Assembly (NCBI GenBank): GCA_023423795.1
Contig: JAFAEX010000270.1
Location: forward strand, 1-6,942
From: Chloroflexota bacterium
Lineage (GTDB): Bacteria > Chloroflexota > Chloroflexia > Thermomicrobiales > UBA6265
Length of the DNA: 6,942 nt
Direction of reading: 5' to 3'
Shown: piece by piece, positions 1 to 5,988 of the stretch
How the letters are laid out: each line of letters begins with the position of its first letter
Numbering within the stretch: position 1 is the stretch's first letter
The notes under the pieces: model-generated
The model's input: the letters and a program-made list of their open reading frames with translations, nothing else
Databases searched by the model: none
What the model was told of the DNA's origin: nothing
Made by a program: the position numbers and the translations under genes

Positions 1-700
1 CCAGCCGCGCCGCCAGCGCCGCCGGCGGCAGCACCCGCGTCCGCGCTGCCGCCAGTTCCAGCGCGAGCGGCAGCCCGTCGAGGTGCCGGCAGATCGCCAC
101 CACCGCCGAGGTCGTCGCCTCGGACAGCCCGAACCCCGGCCGCGCCGCCCGCGCCCGCTCGACGAACATGGCGACCGCCGGGGAGGCCGCTGCTTCGGCC
201 GGGTCGGCCGCAAGCGCCGGCAGCGCCAGCGGCGATACCGCCATTTCGCGTTCGCCCGCCAGCCGCAGGGGCGCGCGGCTGGTCGCCAGCACCTTCAGCC
301 CCGGGCAGGCCGCCAGCAGGCGCCAGATCCCCGGGCCGGCGGCCAGCACGTGCTCGCAGTTGTCCAGCACCAGCAGCAGGTGCCGGTCGCGCAGCAGCCG
401 GGCCGCCTCCGCGGCGACGTCTCCCGCCGCCGGGACGTTCAGCGTCTGCGCGATCGCGAACGACACCAGCGACGGCGCATCCACCGCCGCCAGCGGCACG
501 AAGCGCACCCCGTCGGCGAAGTCGTCGGCGACCTCGGCGGCGACGGCCAGCGCCAGCCGGGTCTTGCCGACGCCGCCCGGTCCGGTCAGCGTCAGCAGCC
601 GAACGTCCGCCCGCAGCAGCAGGTCGCGAGCCGCGGCGACCGCGTCCTCCCGCCCGACCAGCGGCGTCGGCGGAACGGGGATGCCCGGTTGCTGCGCCAT
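1..700 (-). CDS. STAND-type ATPase transcriptional regulator, N-terminal part (runs off the window)
   Basis: The reverse strand is open from ATG at 698-700 to the window edge, giving 233 residues without a stop. Visible in order: a short Pro-rich leader ending in PLVGRE (residues 13-18); the P-loop GPGGVGKT (40-47); a Walker B segment LLLVLDN (108-114) followed by CEHVL; the sensor-like VLATSR (137-142); and GLPLALELAAAR (209-220), the GxP motif of the STAND/NB-ARC clade. This layout is typical of the predicted ATPases that carry a LuxR-type helix-turn-helix or TPR repeats at the C-terminus in Chloroflexota and Actinobacteria. Such proteins are cytoplasmic signal-responsive regulators. The C-terminal output domain is outside the window, so LuxR membership is inferred. 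A GTG at 704-706 and an ATG at 767-769 are in-frame alternative starts; 700 is preferred because homologues start close to PLVGRE and AGGGTGG lies just upstream. Confidence 0.9.
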   Translation of the reverse strand, partial: MAQQPGIPVPPTPLVGREDAVAAARDLLLRADVRLLTLTGPGGVGKTRLALAVAAEVADDFADGVRFVPLAAVDAPSLVSFAIAQTLNVPAAGDVAAEAARLLRDRHLLLVLDNCEHVLAAGPGIWRLLAACPGLKVLATSRAPLRLAGEREMAVSPLALPALAADPAEAAASPAVAMFVERARAARPGFGLSEATTSAVVAICRHLDGLPLALELAAARTRVLPPAALAARL

Positions 701-922
701 CGCCACCCTGCCGATCTCGTGGTTCCGGCCGATCCGGCCGCTTGCGTGACAGCGGGAATTTACCCGCATTCCCGACATTCGCGAAAACCCCGTAATTCGT
801 CCGGTGTCCCGAATCACCTCCGTCGCCAGACTGGCAGCGTGGTCGCCATGCGGCGGCCGGACCTTCCGCCCGACCGCCGGGGCCTCCCGGGCGACCGACG
901 GGCCGACCGACGAGGAGTGGAC
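701..922. promoter_or_regulatory. Divergent intergenic region between the ATPase and the Cys-rich gene
   Basis: No gene is seen here. The two flanking genes are transcribed away from each other, so both promoters should lie in this 222-bp spacer. On the minus strand TTCGCG (780-785) and TAAATT (757-762) are spaced by 17 nt and could be weak -35/-10 boxes for the ATPase gene. A small hairpin GCGGG/CCCGC (752-756/763-767) overlaps that -10 and could be an operator or chance. No convincing plus-strand promoter was found. Confidence 0.3.
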
Positions 923-1438
923 ATGGACGGCAAGCGGTTCGACGAACTGACGACGGCGCTCGCCGCGAGCCGGCGCGGGCTGCTGCGGCTGGCCGGAATC
1001 GGGGCGCTCGGGGCCGGGTTGTCCCGCATCGGGCTGGCAGACGCCGCCGCCGCCACCTGTTCGAGGCCGGGCCGCCCCTGCACGAAGAAGGGCAAGAAGT
1101 GCTGCGGCGACGCGAAATGCAACGGCAAGCGGTGCAAGTGCCCCAAAGGCCGCGCGGGCTGCGGAAAGGTCTGTTGCCAAGCCGGCCAGGTTTGCCAGCA
1201 GGGCGCGCCCAAGATCTGCGTCAACGGTCCGAAGGCTCCCGGCGTGGCCTGCAACCCGGACAAGCCGCTGGAATGCGCTTCCGGCAAGTGCCGCTGCATC
1301 ACCAACTTCGAGAACGTCGAGGTCTGCACGTGCCGCGAGGACGTCTGCCTCGGCTTCGGCGCCGATTGCACCAACACCAGCCAGTGCTGCAACGGCGGCT
1401 GCAGCGGGTTCACCCTGACGTGCGAGGCCGAGATCTAG
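923..1438 (+). CDS. Exported cysteine-rich protein with Tat-like leader
   Basis: This gene encodes 171 residues from ATG 923, which is preceded by GAGGAG at 912-917. The open frame extends far upstream, but residues there are Arg/Pro-rich shadow of the antisense ATPase. The N-terminus has a twin-arginine-like leader: SRRGLLRLAG (residues 16-25), a hydrophobic Gly/Ala/Leu stretch to about 38, and a small-residue site ADAAAA (39-44). The mature part, about 127 residues, holds 24 cysteines, in pairs and CxC motifs (KKCC at 58-61, CKC at 71-73, CC at 84-85, CRC at 123-125, CTC at 135-137, CC at 155-156). This implies many disulfides or metal ligation outside the membrane. I recall similar short Cys-rich proteins beginning MDGKRFD in Thermomicrobia-like genomes, but know no function. 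A 12-bp hairpin follows 15 nt after the stop, so it is probably monocistronic. Confidence 0.85.
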   Translation: MDGKRFDELTTALAASRRGLLRLAGIGALGAGLSRIGLADAAAATCSRPGRPCTKKGKKCCGDAKCNGKRCKCPKGRAGCGKVCCQAGQVCQQGAPKICVNGPKAPGVACNPDKPLECASGKCRCITNFENVEVCTCREDVCLGFGADCTNTSQCCNGGCSGFTLTCEAEI

Positions 1439-1453
1439 CGCGCATTTCCCGGC

Positions 1454-1484
1454 GGGGCCAGCGGCTGCACGCGCCGCTGGCCCC
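1454..1484 (+). terminator. Strong GC hairpin after the Cys-rich gene
   Basis: GGGGCCAGCGGC (1454-1465) and GCCGCTGGCCCC (1473-1484) form a perfect 12-bp stem with a 7-nt loop. It starts 15 nt after the TAG of the Cys-rich gene. There is no T-tract after it, so it is either a U-less terminator or an mRNA 3'-end stabiliser. Confidence 0.6.
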
Positions 1485-1522
1485 ATCGTCCGGAGCCTTC
1501 ACTCGGAGCATGATTCGGAACC

Positions 1523-1568
1523 CCGCCGTCGTTGTCATCCCGCGCCCGCCGAGGGATGACGACGGCGG
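1523..1568. repeat. Imperfect inverted repeat with GTCATCCC core
   Basis: CCGCCGTCGT followed by CATCCC on the left (1523-1541) pairs with GGGATGACGACGGCGG (1553-1568) apart from three extra bases on the left arm. The GTCATCCC/GGGATGAC core is shared with the longer inverted repeat at 2936-3016, so the two probably belong to one dispersed repeat family. Confidence 0.6.
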
Positions 1569-1601
1569 CCGATCGATGCGGGGCCGGAGGCACCCGCCGG
1601 G

Positions 1602-1770
1602 GAATGAGGGTGGTTGCCAAAGTAGTCCGGGCATCGGAGCGGCGGGCCCGATGAATCGTGCCCCTACAGTGGGGTAACACCGTCTCGGACTGTAGGGGCG
1701 CGATGATGGCGGCTGCAAGAATACCCCGGCCACCTGGACGCCCGGGGTTGATGGCGGTTGCCTATTTGAT
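1602..1770. repeat. Cluster of dispersed repeat units (TTGCCA...CCCCTACAG family)
   Basis: The unit at 1614-1669 matches 6863-6918 at the far end of the window in 48 of 56 positions without gaps. Shared blocks include TAGTCC, GGCATCG and the hairpin core GGGC-CGA-TGAA-TCG-GCCC, ending CCCCTACAG. Downstream, 1655-1670 and 1689-1704 form a 16-bp stem with one G-T pair (ATCGTGCCCCTACAGT against ACTGTAGGGGCGCGAT). Partial units beginning GATGGCGG follow at about 1704 and 1750. There is no coding signal. Confidence 0.75.
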
Positions 1771-1820
1771 GCAGACACCGTTCCAGAAGCGGGCGCCGGG
1801 GCACCGTCCGTCGTTCTCAA

Positions 1821-2038
1821 CCCCGGAGGGGTTTCGTTCCCGTAGCCAGGGGTTTCAACCCCGGGCGGGCGCAGGCGATGACCGCATTATTTCGGCAACC
1901 GCCATCATCGCGCCCGCCCGGATCCGGTGTCCGCGCCAGGTAGGCAATCCCCATCGTCGCGGCCGCCGGTCGCCGGGTATCGACATCAGTTGGGCAACCT
2001 GGAAAACCACGGGCTACGAAAACGAAGCCCCTTCAGGG
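1821..2038. repeat. Inverted pair of CGTAGCC-type repeats flanking a hairpin
   Basis: The 27 nt at 1821-1847 and the reverse complement of 2012-2038 agree at 22 of 27 positions; both contain GGGG, TTCGTT and CGTAGCC in register. Between them lies a 12-bp inverted repeat (CCGGGCGGGCGC at 1861-1872 against GCGCCCGCCCGG's pairing arm at 1910-1921). The minus strand of about 1890-1920 carries GCGCGATGATGGCGGTTGCC, a reverse copy of the GATGGCGGTTGCC unit at about 1750. I recall similar CGTAGCC/GGGGTTTCAACCCC repeats in other environmental bacterial genomes. No gene is supported from 1439 to 2101. Confidence 0.65.
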
Positions 2039-2101
2039 CCGGGCACGGGAGGTATTCGCACCGTCCCGGCGGCCGCGCGGGCACGTTCAGGCGCGCCCGT
2101 C

Positions 2102-2800
2102 CTACTCCTGAGCCGGCAGGTGCTCCCGGATCGACGCCAACTCGAACCGCCCGCCGGGGTGCTCCTTCGTCGGCAGCATCCCCACGATTGGCGCGAGGTC
2201 GGTCCGGTACATCTCCCACAGCCGCCGCAGTTCGGCCACCGGGTCCGGGTGGTCGTCGATGCGCAGGTCGATCGCGGGGTAGGTCTCGGTGGTGGCCACC
2301 AGCAGCGCCGCCGATTGCCGGCCGCGCTTGTCGCCGCCGGCCGCCTGCCCGGCCTCGACCGCCCGCACCAGCCGCTCCGCGAAGGGCTGGCCGGCCGACG
2401 CGTCCCACGCCGCCGCCATGTTCGCGATCACGTCCGGCCCGGTCAGCATGTTGCCGGCGCAGGCGAACCCTTCGCCTTCGTGGTGCCCGTACCAGCCCAC
2501 GCACGCATCGCCGGAGTAGGCGGCGGCCCGGCCCTCCGCATCGACCACCGCGAACTGGCGCTGGGCGATGCCGGGATCGCCCGCGACTAGCCGCTCCCGC
2601 ACCGTCGCGGCGTCCAGCCCCTCGCCCAGCAGCGCCAGCCCCTCGATGCCGAGGTAGGGGTTGACGAACGATTGGGTGGCCACCGCGCCCGCGCCGGCCC
2701 GCACGAACGGGCAGAGCGCCCCGACGCACATCAGTTTCGTGCTGACGGCCACCCCGAACGCGCCCGTCTCCGGGCAGCGCGCCGTGATCGAGAACGTCAC
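2102..2800 (-). CDS. DUF1028 family protein (putative Ntn-hydrolase-like)
   Basis: This encodes 232 residues read from a GTG at 2798-2800 and ending with TAG. The sequence matches the DUF1028 pattern throughout: TFSI at residues 2-5, PETGAFGVAVS (10-20), RAGAGAVATQSFVNP (34-48), CAGNMLTGPDV (114-124), GGDKRGRQSAALL (155-167) and DLRIDDHPDPVAELRRL (178-194). I recall the family as having an N-terminal-nucleophile-type fold; substrate is unknown. No signal peptide or membrane segment is seen. GGGAGG, 7-8 nt before the GTG, supports that start, and it puts the conserved Thr at position 2, where Met removal would expose it. An ATG at 2816-2818 (adding MQGGTG) and an ATG at 2897-2899 are in frame. 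The gene stands alone between repeat-rich spacers. Confidence 0.9.
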   Translation of the reverse strand: MTFSITARCPETGAFGVAVSTKLMCVGALCPFVRAGAGAVATQSFVNPYLGIEGLALLGEGLDAATVRERLVAGDPGIAQRQFAVVDAEGRAAAYSGDACVGWYGHHEGEGFACAGNMLTGPDVIANMAAAWDASAGQPFAERLVRAVEAGQAAGGDKRGRQSAALLVATTETYPAIDLRIDDHPDPVAELRRLWEMYRTDLAPIVGMLPTKEHPGGRFELASIREHLPAQE

Positions 2801-2935
2801 GCCGGTCCCTCCCTGCATCGATCTCCCGTCGAACCACGCGAACGATACCGGCTTCCTGGCATCGCGTCGCAGGGGGAGATGCCGACGCCCATCGGGCACG
2901 TTGCATCGAGGCCGTCACTCGCAACCGCCTCCGTC

Positions 2936-3016
2936 GTCATCCCGAACCTGTCGAGGGACCTCGTCCTTCGCCCGCGTCGAGGTCGCGACGAGATCCCTCG
3001 ACAGGCTCGGGATGAC
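2936..3016. repeat. 30-bp inverted repeat, TCATCCCGA/CTGTCGAGGGA family
   Basis: The arms 2936-2965 and 2987-3016 are complementary at 28 of 30 positions with a 21-nt loop. The arms contain GTCATCCCGA and CTGTCGAGGGA, a sequence type I recall as a common dispersed repeat in many environmental bacteria. It lies about 135 bp upstream of the DUF1028 start, so it is in or near that gene's promoter region. Confidence 0.8.
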
Positions 3017-3071
3017 GGGTTGGGTCGCGCCGGCGGGGTTGCGGCGCGGGCTCCAAAACCGGCCGCGCACG

Positions 3072-3110
3072 AAAACGGCGGGGCCGGCGATCGTCGCCAG
3101 CCCCGCCGTT
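3072..3110 (-). terminator. Rho-independent-type terminator on the minus strand
   Basis: AACGGCGGGGC (3074-3084) pairs with GCCCCGCCGTT (3100-3110) over 11 bp, then after a C-A mismatch GGCGA/TCGCC continues 5 bp to a 3-nt loop. Reading leftwards on the minus strand the stem runs into four T (complement of 3072-3075). It lies 185 nt past the stop of the helix-turn-helix gene and would end that transcript before the DUF1028 region. Confidence 0.7.
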
Positions 3111-3125
3111 CGGGTTTCCTGTGTT

Positions 3126-3296
3126 ATACGAAATCCGGCTGGTTGGTGCGCGAATCCGTTCGTCGTTCGTCGGGGAGGGACCCGTGCCCTCCGGTGCCCG
3201 TACGCAGCCCCGGGCACCGGAGGGCACGGGTCCCTCCCCGACGAACGCACGCCGTCACGGGCGGGCGAAACGGCAGCGAATAGCCGGATTCCGTAT
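3126..3296. mobile_element. 171-bp MITE-like element with terminal inverted repeats and a 37-bp perfect internal palindrome
   Basis: Terminal arms ATACGAAATCCGGCT (3126-3140) and AGCCGGATTCCGTAT (3282-3296) are complementary at 14 of 15 positions. Inside, 3164-3200 and 3211-3247 are a perfect 37-bp inverted repeat with a 10-nt loop. There is no open frame of its own that looks real. The right end touches the TAA stop (3296-3298) of the minus-strand gene. A non-autonomous mobile element is one reading; a repeat-derived terminator is the other. No target-site duplication could be established. Confidence 0.5.
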
Positions 3297-3904
3297 TACG
3301 CGCTCAGCAGCACGTCTTCGAGGTCGCTGTCCACGCCGGCTCGGGCGACGGCCTGCGCCACCAGCCGCATCTTCTCCACCGCGCTGCGCCGCAGCAGCGG
3401 CCGGCCGGCCTCGTCCGGCAGCCAGTCGATGGCGCCGGCCGCGATCCAGCGCTCGACCTCGTCGGCGGGCACGCCCAGCCACGCCGCGGCCTGCGCCGGG
3501 GCGAGGAACGCCCCGGGCCCGGCGACCATCCGCTCGGCGCGGGAAACGATCCGGCCCAGTGCGCTCGCCCAGAACCACGCCGGAACCTCCGTGCCGTCCG
3601 CCGCGATCGGGCGCAGCAGGATGTCGCGCACCCGCTCGGCGGCGGCGTGCGCGGCCACCGGATCGGCGTCGCCGGTCGCGGCCGCCGCCAGCAGCCGCAG
3701 GTCGCGCCCGAGCGGGCTTTGCCGCAGTTCGGCGATGGATTGCGAGAACGCGCGCCGGCCGATGATCTCGCCGATCTCGCGGTGGTGGTCCGCCACCAGT
3801 CGCAGCACCTCGTCCAGCACCTCGTCGTCGTCCCAGTCGCCGCCGGGATCGCGCACGGAGGGGAACGCGGAAACGGGGATGTCGTTGCCCACGAAGAACG
3901 TCAT
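3296..3904 (-). CDS. Hypothetical protein with C-terminal excisionase/MerR-like helix-turn-helix
   Basis: This encodes 202 residues from ATG at 3902-3904, with AAGGAG about 7 nt upstream, to TAA. I do not recognise the family. The N-terminal part is acidic (GGDWDDDEVLDEVL at 21-34) and predicted helical. Residues 45-130 are Ala/Arg-rich helices containing PAWFWASALGRIVSRAERM (108-126). Residues 133-178 (LAPAQAAAWLGVPADEVERW, then IDWLP, GRPLLRRSAVEKM) look like the helix-turn-helix of excisionase/MerR-type proteins: sensing helix, turn at LGV, recognition helix, then a short wing before the RR-SAVE helix. It is probably a cytoplasmic DNA-binding regulator, target unknown. No signal or membrane segment is present. 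An in-frame upstream extension to 4087 is possible but lacks a ribosome site and protein-like composition. The stop lies at the edge of the 3126-3296 repeat. Confidence 0.82.
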   Translation of the reverse strand: MTFFVGNDIPVSAFPSVRDPGGDWDDDEVLDEVLRLVADHHREIGEIIGRRAFSQSIAELRQSPLGRDLRLLAAAATGDADPVAAHAAAERVRDILLRPIAADGTEVPAWFWASALGRIVSRAERMVAGPGAFLAPAQAAAWLGVPADEVERWIAAGAIDWLPDEAGRPLLRRSAVEKMRLVAQAVARAGVDSDLEDVLLSA

Positions 3905-4289
3905 GGTGTGCTCCTTCGACCGCCGGCGCGGGACCGTCGGGCTGCTGCTGCGCGATGGCCGGGGCCGCTGCCGTGCCTCGTGGTCACGGCTCCTCTGCCT
4001 ACTGTACGGACACACCCGGATTCTGGATGCATCGCGGGTACGAATTTCGCGGGGCAACGAGCATCGGGCTTGCGGGAGTGTTTCCATAATCGCACGGTTG
4101 GTGCCACCCGGTCACGGGTACGAACGTGCTTTCCTGCCGCTCGTTCGTGACGCCCCGCAGCCGCGATGCGGGCCGCTCGCCGGTGGCGGTTGCCGCCCGC
4201 ATCGGCTACGGTTGCGGCCAGAGATGGCCGCGCCGGGCCTGCCGGATCACGAACCGCCCGCCTGCGCCGCCCGAGCGATTCCGGAACCC
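3905..4289. other. Divergent spacer without a gene, with short repeats
   Basis: These 385 bp separate the minus-strand helix-turn-helix gene and the plus-strand radical SAM gene and must hold both promoters. No clear -35/-10 pair was found. Visible structure: CGGGTACGAA occurs twice in direct orientation, at 4035-4044 and 4115-4124, exactly 80 nt apart; and CGATGCGGGC (4164-4173) pairs with GCCCGCATCG (4195-4204). An AT-richer patch TTTCCATAAT lies at 4081-4090. Confidence 0.5.
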
Positions 4290-5801
4290 ATGAGCGCCAC
4301 CCTGCCGCAGCCCAAACCCGCCACCGCTCCCGTTGCCGACGCGCCCGCCGCGCCGGCCGGGTTGCGCCGCCCGGGCCGGGTGCTGCTGGTGAGTTGCTAC
4401 GAACTCGGGCACCAGCCGGTCTCGCTCGCCGGGCCGCTGGCCGCTTTCCGCAACGCCGGGTTCGACCCGCTGGCGATCGATACCGCCGTCGATCCGTTGC
4501 CGGACGCCGCGATCGCGATGGCCCGCTTCGTGGCCATCGCCGTGCCGATGCACACCGCGCTCCGGCTCGGGCTGGCCGTCGCCGCCCGTGTGCGGCAGAT
4601 CAACCCGGCGGCCCACGTCTGTTTCTACGGCCTGTACGCCACCCTCAACGCCGACCACTTGCTGACCGGGCCGGGGGACTCCACGATCTCCGGCGAGTTC
4701 GAGGCCCCGCTGCTGGCGCTCGCCGAGGCGCTGGACCGTGGCGATGCGCCGGATTCGGTTCCCGGCGTCGGCGTCCGCGACCGGCGGGCGCTGCCGGTGC
4801 TGGACCCGCTGCCGCCCGCGCTGCGCCTGCTCGCCCCGGACCGGCGCGGCTTGCCGGACCTGCGCCGCTATGCCGGGCTGCGGCGCGGCAACACGATCGT
4901 CCGCGCCGGGGCAATCGAGGCGACCCGCGGCTGCCACCACGAGTGCCGCCACTGCCCGATCCCGCCGATCTACGGCGGCAAGTTCTTCGTCGTGCCGCGC
5001 CCGGTGGTGCTCGCCGACGCCCGCGCCCAGATCGCGGCCGGCGCGCGCCACCTGACCTTCACCGACCCCGATTTCTTCAACGGCCCCGGCCACGGGCTGC
5101 GGATCATGCGGGAATTGCGCGAGGAGTTCCCGTTCCTCTCCTTTGACGTCACGATCAAGGTCGAGCACCTGCTCCAGCACGGCAAGCGCTTGCCGGAACT
5201 GGCCGAACTGGGCTGCGCCTTCGTCGTCACCGCGGTCGAATCGCTCTCCGACGAGGTGCTGGCGCGGCTCGCCAAGGGCCACACCCGCGCCGGCGTCGAA
5301 GCGGCGCTCGACGCGCTCGATACGGTCGGGGTGCCGATGCGCCCCTCGCTGCTGCCGTTCACTCCGTGGGAGACGCTGGAGGGCTACCGCGACCTCCTGC
5401 GCTGGGTGGCGGTGCGCGACCTGACCGGCTGCGTCGATCCGATCATGCTGGCGATCCGGTTGCTGTTGCCGCCCGGCTCCAGCCTGCTCGTCGAGAACGC
5501 CGACGCCCCGTGGCTGGGCGACCTCGACGCCGCCAACTTCACGCATCGCTGGACGCACCCTGACCCCCGGATGGACGCGCTCCACAGCGAGGTCTCGCGC
5601 ATCGCCGAGCGCGCCGCCGCCGCCAACGAGCCGCCCGATGCGACGTTCGCCAGCATCTGGGAGGCCGCCTGGCGCGTTTCCGGCGACGATCCGCCGCCGG
5701 TCCCGGCCGCGATCCGCCGCCGCGCGCCCGCGCCCGGGCTCACCGAATCCTGGTTCTGCTGAGCGGAACCCACCGCGGAGCAGTTGGCTCCGCTCGGCTG
5801 A
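4290..5801 (+). CDS. Radical SAM selenoprotein with CUAEP tail (TGA 5760-5762 read as Sec)
   Basis: A 503-residue radical SAM enzyme read through one in-frame TGA. Residues about 28-155 form a Rossmann-like N-terminal domain resembling the B12-binding domain of radical SAM proteins (GRVLLVSCYELG; AIAVPMHTALRLG; CFYGLYATLNADHLL), but without a DxHxxG cobalamin motif. The radical SAM core follows: cluster motif C215-x3-C219-x2-C222 within ATRGCHHECRHC, LTFTDPDFFNG (255-265), then TAVESLSDEVL. A standard call stops after Cys490 at 5762. Continuing, codons give C490-U491-A-E-P, then TAEQLAPLG, and TGA at 5799-5801. I recall an NCBI family of radical SAM proteins with a CUAEP or CCAEP tail, which fits, though I cannot check it. 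A SECIS-like hairpin follows the TGA. Substrate unknown. Start 4290 has a weak ribosome site (CCGGA); ATG 4224 is an in-frame alternative. Confidence 0.92.
5760..5762 (+). other. Selenocysteine codon (recoded TGA), Sec491
   Basis: TGC-TGA-GCG-GAA-CCC at 5757-5771 spells Cys-Sec-Ala-Glu-Pro. The frame stays open for 12 more sense codons and ends at a second TGA (5799-5801). The next downstream hairpin has SECIS-like geometry. Sec beside Cys gives a vicinal selenol/thiol pair near the C-terminus. Confidence 0.9.
5773..5797 (+). promoter_or_regulatory. Bacterial SECIS-like hairpin
   Basis: GCGGAGC (5775-5781) pairs with GCTCCGC (5787-5793) in a perfect 7-bp stem with loop AGTTG (5782-5786). CC (5773-5774) can extend it with GG (5796-5797) across a 2-nt bulge. 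The loop starts 19 nt after the TGA and has G at its second position. As I recall, bacterial SECIS elements need a small apical loop with G in the first two positions, roughly 16-37 nt from the UGA, for SelB binding. The stem is inside the coding tail. Confidence 0.85.
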
Positions 5802-5832
5802 TTTTCGGCAAATGCCCGGCGCCACGCCGCCG

Positions 5833-5856
5833 GCCGCGCGGCGATTCCCGCGCGGC
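5833..5856 (+). terminator. Possible terminator hairpin after the radical SAM gene
   Basis: GCCGCGCGG (5833-5841) pairs with CCGCGCGGC (5848-5856), 9 bp with a 6-nt loop, 31 nt after the second stop. There is no T-tract, and the GC-rich background makes such stems easy to find. Confidence 0.35.
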
Positions 5857-5883
5857 GGGTTGGTTCGTCCATTTCACCGCGAG

Positions 5884-5911
5884 ATTTATAGAAACATCTT
5901 GTATTTTGTTT
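5884..5911. promoter_or_regulatory. AT-rich island, possible promoter region
   Basis: This stretch (ATTTATAGAAACATCTTG, then TATTTTGTTT) is strikingly AT-rich against a GC-rich background and lies about 130 bp upstream of the small membrane protein. It could hold a promoter or be a melting site. No well-spaced -35/-10 pair was found on either strand. Confidence 0.3.
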
Positions 5912-5988
5912 CGTTGTGCCGGAAGATGGGCGGCAACGGACGAATCGCCGTTCCATCTCCCGAGCCGGGCGCGTCCGGTAGGCTTGAC

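Noticed and set aside
83..922. Long plus-strand frame upstream of the Cys-rich protein
   Set aside because: It is antisense to the ATPase gene, is Arg/Gln/Pro-rich, and a ribosome site with a proper leader starts at 923.
1602..1770. CRISPR array
   Set aside because: Repeat units are diverged, unevenly spaced and partly inverted, with no unique spacers of constant length.
2661..4289. 543-codon in-frame extension upstream of the radical SAM gene
   Set aside because: It runs antisense through the DUF1028 and helix-turn-helix genes and across inverted repeats, with Arg/Ser/Pro-rich composition typical of a GC-rich shadow frame. Radical SAM similarity begins only after 4290.
4224..4289. Upstream ATG start for the radical SAM protein
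   Set aside because: It is in frame and possible, but no good ribosome site precedes it and the added residues resemble no conserved sequence; kept only as an alternative.
4350..4700. Classical cobalamin-binding domain
   Set aside because: The fold-like pattern is present but no DxHxxG motif is visible, so cobalamin binding is not claimed.
5760..5762. TGA as an ordinary stop of the radical SAM gene
   Set aside because: The CUAEP context, the open frame to a second stop and the SECIS-like hairpin together make recoding much more likely than chance.
4206..5825. 539-codon minus-strand frame opposite the radical SAM gene
   Set aside because: Composition is Arg/Gly/Val shadow type, no domain is seen, and the plus strand has clear radical SAM motifs.
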